From Alphaproteobacteria bacterium (GTDB lineage: Bacteria > Pseudomonadota > Alphaproteobacteria > Rhizobiales > Devosiaceae), in contig JAHJOS010000498.1 of NCBI GenBank assembly GCA_018820005.1, positions 1 to 5,639 on the forward strand: 5,639 bases of DNA, written 5' to 3'. The notes under the pieces were generated by a model. It searched no databases and was not told the DNA's origin. It saw nothing but the letters and a program-made list of their open reading frames with translations. A program made the position numbers and the translations under genes. Positions 1 to 5,411 of this stretch are shown here, one piece after another (within the stretch, counting starts at the first letter, position 1; every line of letters begins with the position of its first letter).

Positions 1-560
1 CACCCTCTTATAACTCATGTCATTCTTGGCAAGCGCGTGTCGCGGCGCAGTTGTGAACAGAAGTGTCACGGAACTTGTTCTTTATATGTTCACGCCTGCC
101 GACAAGCAATGGCATGCTTGCCCCCATCACGAACTCGCAGCGATCGCAGATGAACTACGGGCCCAGGGTCGGCCAGTCCGCTGCTGATGGGCCGTTGATC
201 GTCTGCGAATGCAACCTGTGCTGGCAGCCGCTGTTCTACTTGTCGACCGAGCTGGTCGTGGTCTTCCATTCCAGAACTTTCCTCGACGACCTCTTTGGCT
301 GTGCGACAAGCGTGCGTTCTGGAATGTTCGCAAAGGGTTCTTCAGTAACGGAGATGCCGGCTATCTGATAGTGCGTCGGACTGCCAGCGTGCGACGTATC
401 GCCGGAACTACCTCAGCCATTTCTAGATAGGCGCAAGGGCATGCCCTTCAGCACGTACCAGCGCCTGCAGGCGCGGGAACAGGTGTGGACCAACAGGTGG
501 GCCTACGGCATCATGCAGACTATTGGCATGCTGCGATGAAGAATTAATGCCCCAAACAGA
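1..560. other. Left-edge stretch without an intact gene
   Basis: I see no complete, convincing gene here. Several overlapping frames stay open on both strands, but their translations look like frame shadows, without a family pattern and without good ribosome binding sites. The only part that looks protein-like is the short plus-strand frame ending at 539, listed separately. The minus-strand 155-residue gene ends at 561, so the two would converge. No RNA gene, CRISPR unit or clear terminal inverted repeat is visible. Confidence 0.5.
372..539 (+). pseudogene. Possible decayed C-terminal gene remnant
   Basis: This plus-strand frame is open from 372 (after a TAG at 369-371) to a TGA at 537-539. 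From about 429 it reads RRKGMPFSTYQRLQARE and ends AYGIMQTIGMLR. The pattern 'KGM + two or three residues + TY.RL' resembles, from memory, the C-terminus of small zinc-ribbon-type hypothetical proteins seen in proteobacterial accessory DNA. Upstream, in another frame at about 183-240, there is a CECNLCWQPLFYL segment that might be a decayed Cys-rich part of the same gene. No start codon and ribosome binding site fit, and the two parts lie in different frames, so if real it is a broken gene. It could equally be chance coding potential. Confidence 0.2.
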
Positions 561-1028
561 TCAGGGACTTGGCGCGTTTGCGTAATTCTGAAGGCGGACC
601 AGCAGATCCCCAGATTTTGCCTGCTGTTTGGCCAAGAACCACCGGATATCGGAGAATGTGGTGTCAGTCTCCATGAGCTCACCAACCAACTGAACGGCCT
701 TGTCGGATCGGTCGATTTTGACGAGGGTATTTACAAGGTAATTCTGCAAGGAGTCGCCTGCGTGCCCAATGAGCAGGCCGTCACGGAAGATGGCGCAATT
801 GGCCTCGATCAGATTGAGGACGTCATTAAAAGCCGACAGCATGGCTGCGTCATCAGCGGCTTCGTCGTATCGCTGCCACGCTGCCCGGAATGCCTCCCAG
901 GAGGCGAGTGTTACCGATGCCGAGGCGGTCCTTCGCGCCAAGCTGGTTTGATAAATTGCGAAACCAATGCCCACTAGACCGATAGGGACGCCGACAGTGG
1001 TTGCCCACGCGGCAACCTGCTCGATCAC
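561..1028 (-). CDS. Small membrane-anchored protein, unknown function
   Basis: A 155-residue protein that I cannot assign to a named family. Residues about 8-27 are hydrophobic and include PIGLVGIGFAIYQ. They are followed by a short basic stretch (ARR), which fits a single N-terminal membrane anchor with the rest of the protein in the cytoplasm. The remainder looks helical and mixed acidic/hydrophobic, with FNDVLNLIEANCAIF near the middle and FSDIRWFL near the end. No catalytic motif is apparent. The start is GTG at 1028-1026 and the stop TGA at 563-561. The GTG overlaps the stop of the preceding 56-codon gene in a GTGA arrangement, and no strong Shine-Dalgarno sequence precedes it, so translation is probably coupled to that gene. 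The fixed overlap and sensible composition make it a credible real gene. Its role, possibly an accessory or defence-associated membrane protein, is only a guess. Confidence 0.75.
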   Translation of the reverse strand: MIEQVAAWATTVGVPIGLVGIGFAIYQTSLARRTASASVTLASWEAFRAAWQRYDEAADDAAMLSAFNDVLNLIEANCAIFRDGLLIGHAGDSLQNYLVNTLVKIDRSDKAVQLVGELMETDTTFSDIRWFLAKQQAKSGDLLVRLQNYANAPSP

Positions 1029-1195
1029 TTCTCGGGCTTCTGCTGCGGTGCCTGCGGCTCGCTGGGCGGGTTAGCAGAAGATGGCCCAGTCGGCCTCGTC
1101 GGAAGCCTATCCAAGCGGTCCCGAAGCGGCTTGTTCCCTTGGGACCTTAGCTCATAGTCTGAAGGGCGACTAACCTTCGTTTCATAATCCGCCAT
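1025..1195 (-). CDS. Small proline-rich protein (56 residues)
   Basis: I do not recognise this polypeptide. It begins MADYETKVSRPSDYEL, is rich in charged residues in the middle, and has a proline/glutamine-rich C-terminal third ending in PQQKPEK. It is probably largely disordered, and there is no signal peptide or membrane segment. The frame is open to an ATG at 1249, but the ATG at 1195-1193 is the better start. On the minus strand it is preceded by AGGAG seven bases upstream, while the extra 18 residues from 1249 have no ribosome binding site and an unlikely composition. The TGA at 1027-1025 overlaps the GTG of the membrane protein gene downstream, so the two form a translationally coupled pair. 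A small soluble partner or regulator of the membrane protein is plausible but unproven. Confidence 0.6.
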   Translation of the reverse strand: MADYETKVSRPSDYELRSQGNKPLRDRLDRLPTRPTGPSSANPPSEPQAPQQKPEK

Positions 1196-1214
1196 TGGAA
1201 GACTCCTGCAGTAG
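1196..1214 (-). promoter_or_regulatory. Ribosome binding site deciding the 1195 start
   Basis: On the minus strand the bases just before the ATG at 1195 read CAGGAGTCTTCCA. AGGAG therefore lies seven bases from the start, which is a near-ideal spacing. This fixes the start of the 56-residue gene at 1195 rather than at the upstream ATG at 1249. Confidence 0.6.
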
Positions 1215-1279
1215 CTGCCAGGATATCCGAGCTGGCAACGAGGTTCCATCTGGAAATGCAGGACGCATACAGGCTTAGT

Positions 1280-1318
1280 GGGACGCTCGGCCCCGCGGGC
1301 GCCGCTGGGCCACGTCCC
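1280..1318. repeat. Long GC-rich inverted repeat (hairpin)
   Basis: Three nested stem segments pair around a GCG loop: GGGACG (1280-1285) with CGTCCC (1313-1318), GGCCC (1289-1293) with GGGCC (1307-1311), and GCGG (1295-1298) with CCGC (1302-1305). Small bulges (CTC against A, C against T) interrupt the stem, giving 15 base pairs in all. There is no T-run on either side, so it is not a standard intrinsic terminator. It lies between the stop of the 273-residue gene and the start of the 56-residue gene, both on the minus strand. It could insulate the two transcripts, be a recombination or att-related structure, or be the remnant of a mobile element end. Confidence 0.6.
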
Positions 1319-1350
1319 GAATTGAACCGGAGTACGCGGTTTGCAATCCT
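1311..1350 (-). other. tRNA-Cys-like fragment, possible att remnant
   Basis: Read on the minus strand, this stretch resembles the anticodon-loop-to-T-arm part of a bacterial tRNA-Cys. GGATTGCAAACCGCGTAC carries GCA in the anticodon position after a T, at 1344-1342. CTCCGGTTCAATTCGGGA follows and forms a T-arm-like hairpin with a TTCAATT loop and four of five stem pairs. The anticodon stem has lost pairing, no D-arm or acceptor stem can be found, and there is no CCA, so it is not a functional tRNA. Integrating elements often carry such partial tRNA 3' segments as attachment sites, and an integrase tail lies about 900 bases away. The resemblance may still be chance. Confidence 0.25.
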
Positions 1351-1418
1351 ACAAAACCCCAGGACTTGAGCCGCCCTTGCCCACTATGTCGCGCTCATGT
1401 CGCGTTGGCCGCATCCGC

Positions 1419-2240
1419 CTAGAAGCGAATTCGAGCCGCCCTGGTCGCCTTGATCGCATCTAGGTGCGATTGGCGTTCGTGCTTATAGTCAAACTCCGCG
1501 TCCACCGCCGCAATGAACTTTGACTGGGTAAAGTACCAATCGATGGTGTTTCCGTCACCGTCAAGAATCCAGTCGCCGATAGCCGACTTTGGCACGCTGT
1601 GAAAGACTAGCGTTAGGGACGCCGCCAGCGCCCGCTCGAGCAGGGCGTTGAGCTCCATGATATCGTCGACGGTTTCCTGCCCAGCTACTCGCCCCGCCTC
1701 AACGGACTTAATTCTGCGTTCAATCTGGTCCACGGTCCAATGCACAAAGCTGGATGTCGTGCCGTACAGCCAGCCTACCTCGCGGATGAATTCATGTTGG
1801 AGGGCAACTGGGAGCAGGTTCAGGTCTACCTCCCTTTGGACAGATATCCGATGCGACTGCAGCCGGTCGCGGTACTCATTTAGCTTTTCTTCCACCGTCT
1901 TGTCGTATCCGGACTGCTCGACCGAAGCGAGCTTGGCTGAAGCCTCCAGGACAAATCTCAGCTCCCGTTTAACGACGGCCTGAACGCCCTCAATTGCGAG
2001 GATCTCGATGGCGATGGCGCCCTCGATCAGTTCCTGGCTAAGGTACCGCAACAGGTGATTGCCCCTGTAAGTGGGATTTCGACTGATGCTTAAATTTATC
2101 GCGCGAAGGCCGCCGAGATATGCCCACATAATTTCATGGGTTCGCCTGAGGTGCGGGGCCTTGTCGGACTGCAAATCATCAAGGGACGTTCGCTTCATCC
2201 CCTGCCAAACTGGTTTGTCGTCGCCACTATCAGCGCTCAT
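1419..2240 (-). CDS. Helical protein of unknown function, 273 residues
   Basis: I cannot name this family with certainty. The protein is soluble and predicted mostly alpha-helical, with no signal peptide or clear membrane segment. Residues about 60-110 include a helix-rich stretch (LIEGAIAIEILAIEGV, then VKRELRFVLEASAKL). A later GWLYGTTSSFVHWTVDQIE segment has the conserved look of a binding or active surface. The 'helical, RELRFVLEA ... S.FVH' arrangement is loosely reminiscent of DUF5677-type proteins, which is an impression rather than an assignment. The stop is TAG (1421-1419). The ATG at 2240-2238 overlaps the TGA of the preceding chimeric ORF (ATGA) but has no Shine-Dalgarno sequence. 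The alternative ATG at 2198 (MKRTSLDDL) has GCAGGGG directly against it, which is too close to be ideal. The gene lies third in a compact minus-strand cluster behind the TIR gene and may be its partner, but an integration scar lies between them. Confidence 0.8.
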   Translation of the reverse strand: MSADSGDDKPVWQGMKRTSLDDLQSDKAPHLRRTHEIMWAYLGGLRAINLSISRNPTYRGNHLLRYLSQELIEGAIAIEILAIEGVQAVVKRELRFVLEASAKLASVEQSGYDKTVEEKLNEYRDRLQSHRISVQREVDLNLLPVALQHEFIREVGWLYGTTSSFVHWTVDQIERRIKSVEAGRVAGQETVDDIMELNALLERALAASLTLVFHSVPKSAIGDWILDGDGNTIDWYFTQSKFIAAVDAEFDYKHERQSHLDAIKATRAARIRF

Positions 2241-2434
2241 GCCAAAATTGCGGCATCGGCCGCCGCGATCTCGTCGGCATCATCCCCACGAGGGAACAAA
2301 GGGCCACAGGTATCCATCGTCATCGTTATCGACGCGTGGCCCAGGCGGCGCGTGGCGGATCCGTCAGAGTAGTCGACCACCCTCGCGGTCTTCTCAACGC
2401 CCTTGCTGATCCAGATGAGCTTGTCGACTGACAT
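2237..2434 (-). pseudogene. Chimeric ORF ending in tyrosine-integrase tail
   Basis: A 65-codon frame with two unlike halves. Residues 29-65 (bases 2350-2237) are the extreme C-terminus of a phage-type tyrosine recombinase: RRLGHASITMTMDT, then LFPRGDDADEIAAAD. In this family the segment normally reads LGHASITMTMDTYGHLFP, where the Tyr is the DNA-cleaving nucleophile and LGH holds a catalytic His. Here the LGH His (33) is kept, the nucleophile is Cys 43 (TGT), and the following His is Pro 45, so the fragment is doubly disabled and lacks all the rest of the catalytic domain. Residues 1-28 (MSVDKLIWISKGVEKTARVV and on) do not look like integrase and may be the beginning of a different gene that once followed the TIR gene. 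The ATG at 2434 lies two bases after the TIR stop, and the TGA overlaps the ATG of the 273-residue gene. It may still be translated, but is most simply a recombination scar. Confidence 0.7.
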
Positions 2435-2436
2435 AA

Positions 2437-3330
2437 CTACAGTCCCAACGCCGCGATCACTTTTGCCGGATCGAGCTCGAACTTGGCTGCTCGAAGTTCG
2501 CGTACAAGTGACGACTTCCATGCCCCTGCCCCATCGAAGTCGAGCCAAATTGGCCCGACGTAGTCGCTTAGTATTTCCACCTCGCCCTGTCGCAGAACGC
2601 ACACGTTCGAGCGCTTCAAGCGGCCGATGAAGTACCCGAGTTCGAACAGCACGTTCTGTCGAGGCCGAGCGTTCGGGGTCTCGCCTTGAAGGGCGCCAAA
2701 ATCGTCCGGAGTAAAGAGCACGACTGCGAAATCAACGTCGTCGAAGGCTTCGATCTTCTCAATGGTCGAGCGACCCTGGTTTGGTTGCTCATGCAGAATG
2801 ATGGGCAAGAGCCCTAAGTCGGTCAGAAAACGTGCAACCGTGTTCTTGGGACCGTCGGCCCGTCCGTGCACTATGAATATCCGGTTGTTGCGTTGCCGCA
2901 AAACGGGGTGCTCTGGCTCCTGCGGCGCCATATCGCTGATGTCCGCCTCCAGCGTAGAGATGGCCGACGCTAGAAGGCTCTTCGACCGAGTAATGTCTGA
3001 CGTGAGGCCGCGTCGATACTCCGGCAAGTTGGGACCGGAGTATCCGCCGCGTCCAAATGGGTCCGCCATTTGGATAGAGTGGAACCCGTGGATAGAAGAG
3101 GCAGAGGAATACCGGTCGTGATCACTTGAGCCAGCCGGAAATGCTCGATCCACCGCTGCCGCGATGTCTGCGATCAATCGAGATAGTTCGCCGTCGTCAT
3201 CGGGGTGGGCGTTTGCGATATCAAACGTATCCAGGCGTTCCGCCACTTCTTTCAGGCGACGAAGGCCCGAGCGCAATTCTGCTTCGGTTTTGGGGACGAT
3301 TGGTGGCTGTGCGGGTGGTCGGCGCGCCAT
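2437..3330 (-). CDS. TIR-like effector (CAP12/PCTIR-type, PF10137-like)
   Basis: A 297-residue protein whose C-terminal half is a TIR-like nucleotide-binding domain of the kind found in TIR-STING, TIR-SAVED (Cap12) and Pycsar TIR effectors. The landmarks are visible in order: first strand RIFIVHGR (150-157), LGLLPIILHEQPNQGRSTIEK (182-202), FAVVLFTPDD (201-210), RQNVLFELGYFIG (224-236), and a last strand-helix part WLDFDG/LVRELR. Glu 230 in FELG occupies the position of the catalytic glutamate of these NAD-cleaving TIR domains. Residues 1-140 form a variable helical region with no cyclic-nucleotide-binding SAVED or STING domain, so the trigger is unknown. By family knowledge it would deplete NAD+ on infection and cause abortive arrest. 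The start is ATG at 3330, preceded by AGGAGG with nine bases of spacing. The longer frame from 3405 adds 25 residues without a ribosome binding site. A chimeric ORF begins two bases after the stop. Confidence 0.88.
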   Translation of the reverse strand: MARRPPAQPPIVPKTEAELRSGLRRLKEVAERLDTFDIANAHPDDDGELSRLIADIAAAVDRAFPAGSSDHDRYSSASSIHGFHSIQMADPFGRGGYSGPNLPEYRRGLTSDITRSKSLLASAISTLEADISDMAPQEPEHPVLRQRNNRIFIVHGRADGPKNTVARFLTDLGLLPIILHEQPNQGRSTIEKIEAFDDVDFAVVLFTPDDFGALQGETPNARPRQNVLFELGYFIGRLKRSNVCVLRQGEVEILSDYVGPIWLDFDGAGAWKSSLVRELRAAKFELDPAKVIAALGL

Positions 3331-3345
3331 GCTAAACTGCCTCCT
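3331..3345 (-). promoter_or_regulatory. Strong ribosome binding site of the TIR gene
   Basis: On the minus strand AGGAGG (3345-3340) stands nine bases before the ATG at 3330. It is the best Shine-Dalgarno sequence in the window and fixes the start of the TIR gene at the second ATG of the frame. I could not find a convincing -35/-10 pair within the next 100 bases upstream. Confidence 0.7.
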
Positions 3346-3428
3346 GGAAAAGCCGGACGGGGATGTGAATTGGAAAACAGCGGGGTCTGCAGCGCGTGCG
3401 GTCACTCATTTGATCTGAAATCCAAACG

Positions 3429-3501
3429 AGTCCTGATCATTGTGTACGTCCGTCCCAGTCAGCTGTGCGCCGGAACGGGCAAACAGGATCAGTCCTGACC
3501 A
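3429..3501. repeat. Short direct repeat pair AGTCCTGAYCA
   Basis: AGTCCTGATCA (3429-3439) recurs with one mismatch as AGTCCTGACCA (3491-3501), 62 bases apart start to start, upstream of the TIR gene. The spacing is close to six helical turns, which would suit two operator half-sites on one face of the DNA. Two 11-base copies are weak evidence and could be chance. Confidence 0.25.
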
Positions 3502-3804
3502 CGCTCCACCTAGAACGATAACCAGCCGGCCGAGCGCGTTGAATACCGTTGCCATTGATGCCCCGTATCCGAACTGTCGTCCAGTCGAAGTAAACGACCG
3601 CTATCCGCCTTTCTGACGACAAAGCGGTCGGGCGGCTTACGGCCCCACGTCAGCCGATGTCGACAATGGCAAGCTGCAAAATCGATCAAGGCCCGAATTC
3701 AGATTGTCCTGAGTTCCAGCGCCCGCACAGCAACAGGCACTCTATGGTACTTCATCACGAGATTAGCGCTGGCAGCGTATTCCTTTGGTCCGGAGCGCCT
3801 TTAG

Positions 3805-3848
3805 GTTGCCTATATAAGGTTACTCGGCTTTGGATGTTAATCGTTAAC
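3805..3848 (+). promoter_or_regulatory. Possible promoter region of the 99-residue gene
   Basis: An AT-rich patch with TATATAA (3811-3817) as a possible -10 element lies about 80 bases before the GTG start. The best upstream -35 match (TTGGTC, 3785-3790) is 20 bases away, longer than ideal. Just downstream GTTAA-TC-GTTAAC (3836-3848) forms a small direct and inverted repeat that could be an operator. These are composition-based guesses. Confidence 0.25.
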
Positions 3849-3862
3849 CAGGCACTGCCTAA

Positions 3863-3879
3863 TTTCGCTGCAAGCGAAA
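3863..3879. promoter_or_regulatory. Perfect 7-bp hairpin before the start of the small gene
   Basis: TTTCGCT (3863-3869), the loop GCA, then AGCGAAA (3873-3879) form a perfect stem. It ends directly before the AGAGGGAG ribosome binding site of the 99-residue gene. In mRNA it could modulate ribosome access, and in DNA it could be an operator for autoregulation. The same two 7-mers recur in opposite order just after the gene. Confidence 0.45.
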
Positions 3880-3895
3880 GAGGGAGCAGCGCCAC

Positions 3896-4195
3896 GTGGT
3901 CGTGAAACGAGGACGCCCAATCAAAGGGGACATACCACTCACCTCAACGGAACGGGCCAGGCAAACTCGACGTCGAGCAGCAGCGCGAAATCGAGCTTTC
4001 GAAACGTTCGCCAATGTCGTGAGGCTGGAGGCTGATAATGTTCATGCCAAAGGCGTCATCTTGACCGAACGCCAGGCGCGACTAATAGCGTCGCGTGCCG
4101 TTATGAACCTGAAATGGCTCGACGACCGTTTGGCGGACTTGGATGCCGCAGCCGACTTCTTTAGCCTCGATGAAAATGGGCGCCGCCAAAAGTAG
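3896..4195 (+). CDS. Small basic protein with AT-hook-like N-terminus
   Basis: A 99-residue plus-strand protein of no family I can name. It begins MVVKRGRPIKG, in which RGRP (5-8) is the core of an AT-hook, a minor-groove DNA-binding motif. A strongly basic region TERARQTRRRAAARNRA (18-34) follows, then a helical segment with LTERQARLIASRAVMNLKWL and an acidic, Asp-rich C-terminus. The layout suggests a small nucleic-acid-binding or regulatory protein. That is inference from composition. It starts at GTG 3896, with AGGGAG about nine bases upstream; a second GTG at 3902 is too far from that site. The stop is TAG at 4193-4195. It is the only plus-strand gene I accept, standing alone between the TIR cluster and the HNH gene, with matching inverted 7-mers on either side. 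Confidence 0.65.
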   Translation: MVVKRGRPIKGDIPLTSTERARQTRRRAAARNRAFETFANVVRLEADNVHAKGVILTERQARLIASRAVMNLKWLDDRLADLDAAADFFSLDENGRRQK

Positions 4196-4547
4196 ATAAG
4201 CGAAAGCCGCGGACATTTTCGCTCGTAGCTAAATCATTCGAGGCGTCGGAAAGGCCGATTGGTGTCGACCGGCGAAGTCCGACGTCTTGGGGGCCGAAAG
4301 CAGAATGGCAGTACTTTGTGACGCTCCGTTGGAAACAGACATCTGATCGCTGGTGAGCAGACGCCGACAGCAGGTAAGGCCAGTATACCGCCTACGTTTC
4401 GCCTGCCGCACCTATGCCGGTCTGCCGCCTCACCATACGCGTCAATTCTATGTAGACTTCAGGCATCCAATAAATGGACCGAAGTCTTGATCAAAAGCAT
4501 ATACGCGGCTGCCGAAGGCGGTGCGACCATGGTGCTCCGTCGATCAG
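4196..4547. other. Non-coding stretch between convergent genes
   Basis: This stretch lies between the ends of the plus-strand 99-residue gene and the minus-strand HNH gene. The only open frame of any length (minus 4411-4229) has no family pattern or ribosome binding site. Apart from the inverted repeat at its left edge I see no tRNA, terminator with a T-run, or repeat array. Confidence 0.5.
4199..4223 (+). terminator. Inverted repeat after the small gene, weak terminator
   Basis: AGCGAAA (4199-4205) pairs with TTTCGCT (4217-4223) across an 11-base loop, starting four bases after the stop codon of the 99-residue gene. There is no downstream T-run, so termination would be poor. It reuses the 7-mers of the hairpin at 3863-3879, so a protein-binding role is also possible. 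Confidence 0.3.
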
Positions 4548-5411
4548 CTAAATTTCTATGCTGTCGAAGACGACTTCCTGTGCCTTTTCCACGATCTCTC
4601 GACCGCGGCGAGGATTTGCGATCATTGCCCGTTCGAAGCTGCGCAGGCAGTTCGCGTGCGGAGCGGCCGGCGTGTGGACCTTGGCAGCAATGGCCCGCTG
4701 CTTTGGCGTGGCTATTCCGGTGACCGATGCGGTGAGTGACGGCGCGAAGAGCGTTATGAACAAGGCGCGTTCTATCTGGAGAGCTTCTCGCTCGTTGAGC
4801 GCGAAGAAGTCGATGATGACTTCCGCCCGCCGGCGTCTGGCCGGATCGGCAGAGGCTGGCCTAGCGATTAATCCGTCGAAATCGATCAGCAGTTCCGGAT
4901 CCTCGTCCCAATCGCCAAGCGGAAAACAAAGAAACGGACCTTCAGCCTGCAAATTGCTGGCCTCCACCCCTGCAAGGCCTCGAACACCGGCTATGGGAAA
5001 GAAATTAGACTTATAACGGCTGTTGCACTCCTTGCAGGAGGCCGCGTAGTTGCAAGGGTCAAAAGCCAACCAATAGTACGCTCCGGCGACGCCGCCGGTG
5101 GCGAAGGGATACTGTTTCGGGGCGTTGGCCTTAGGCCACGGCTCTACCGCGTTCTTGGGCCGGAAATGCTCGACGTCCAGATTGTACGTGCCGCGTTGCC
5201 GCTCAAATTCCGGGCACTCGCAGAAAATGCATTTATGATACTGCAGGCTCATAAAGGCGGACTTGATGTCCGACCACTTCGGTCCGCCCTCGCTGTATTT
5301 CTCGTCATCGAGCAGCTTGCGCGTATGCTTGGTCGCGCGCGTGCGCCATGTGTCATTGACATCGTCGACAGCTTGCTCGATCGACTCTTTGGTGGAGGCG
5401 TACCGTATCAC
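4548..5411 (-). CDS. HNH endonuclease, Septu PtuB-like
   Basis: A 287-residue protein with a Cys4-type HNH nuclease core. C61-x2-C64 (KCIFCE) is followed by DVEHFRPK (79-86), which carries the metal-binding/catalytic Glu-His. Then comes DPCNYAASCKECNSRYKSNF (118-137), with Asn 121, C126-x2-C129 and Asn 130. The order C-x2-C, (V/I)EHFRPK, W/N.., C-x2-CN..K is that of the HNH proteins in retron and Septu systems (TIGR02646-like, PtuB). The C-terminal 130 residues are helical and unassigned. In Septu the nuclease works with a PtuA ATPase to restrict phage, degrading nucleic acid on activation. Here the GTG start at 5411 overlaps the TGA of the upstream ATPase-like gene (GTGA) and has only a weak ribosome binding site, so it is translationally coupled, as expected of a two-subunit complex. 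The stop is TAG at 4550-4548. A PtuB-type role is inferred from motif order and context. Confidence 0.85.
   Translation of the reverse strand: MIRYASTKESIEQAVDDVNDTWRTRATKHTRKLLDDEKYSEGGPKWSDIKSAFMSLQYHKCIFCECPEFERQRGTYNLDVEHFRPKNAVEPWPKANAPKQYPFATGGVAGAYYWLAFDPCNYAASCKECNSRYKSNFFPIAGVRGLAGVEASNLQAEGPFLCFPLGDWDEDPELLIDFDGLIARPASADPARRRRAEVIIDFFALNEREALQIERALFITLFAPSLTASVTGIATPKQRAIAAKVHTPAAPHANCLRSFERAMIANPRRGREIVEKAQEVVFDSIEI

Larger units (their letters stand above)
3331..3895. other. Non-coding stretch between divergent genes
   Basis: This 565-base stretch separates the minus-strand TIR gene from the plus-strand 99-residue gene, so it should hold the promoters of both. Frames open here (for example minus 3622-3437 and plus 3657-3905) give translations with no family pattern and no good ribosome binding site, so I do not call them genes. 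Visible elements are an 11-base near-repeat, an AT-richer zone at about 3805-3850 with TATATAA, and a hairpin at 3863-3879, each listed separately. Confidence 0.5.

Noticed and set aside
509..538. Imperfect inverted repeat CATC-AT-GCAG with CTGC-GATG as a terminator for the 155-residue gene.
   Set aside because: The stem has a two-base bulge, a 12-base loop and no T-run, and it falls in the possible remnant frame. It is too weak to call.
1648..1983. Plus-strand 111-codon frame opposite the 273-residue gene.
   Set aside because: Its Ser/Arg-rich low-complexity translation is what the reverse strand of a helical acidic protein gives. It has no ribosome binding site.
2435..2602. The integrase-tail frame stays open further upstream to an ATG-like start at 2602.
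   Set aside because: This part lies within the TIR gene in another frame, and its translation is Arg-rich shadow sequence. The ATG at 2434, two bases after the TIR stop, is the sensible start.
3437..3622. Minus-strand 61-codon frame upstream of the TIR gene.
   Set aside because: There is no ribosome binding site, no family pattern and a disordered Arg/Trp-rich composition. It is better read as non-coding.
3657..3905. Plus-strand 82-codon frame overlapping the start of the 99-residue gene.
   Set aside because: It runs through the promoter-like AT-rich zone and the hairpin, has no Shine-Dalgarno sequence, and its translation shows no protein-like pattern.
4558..5016. Plus-strand 152-codon frame opposite the HNH gene.
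   Set aside because: It is antisense to a gene with a clear HNH motif set, and its Ser/Ala/Arg-rich translation is a typical shadow.
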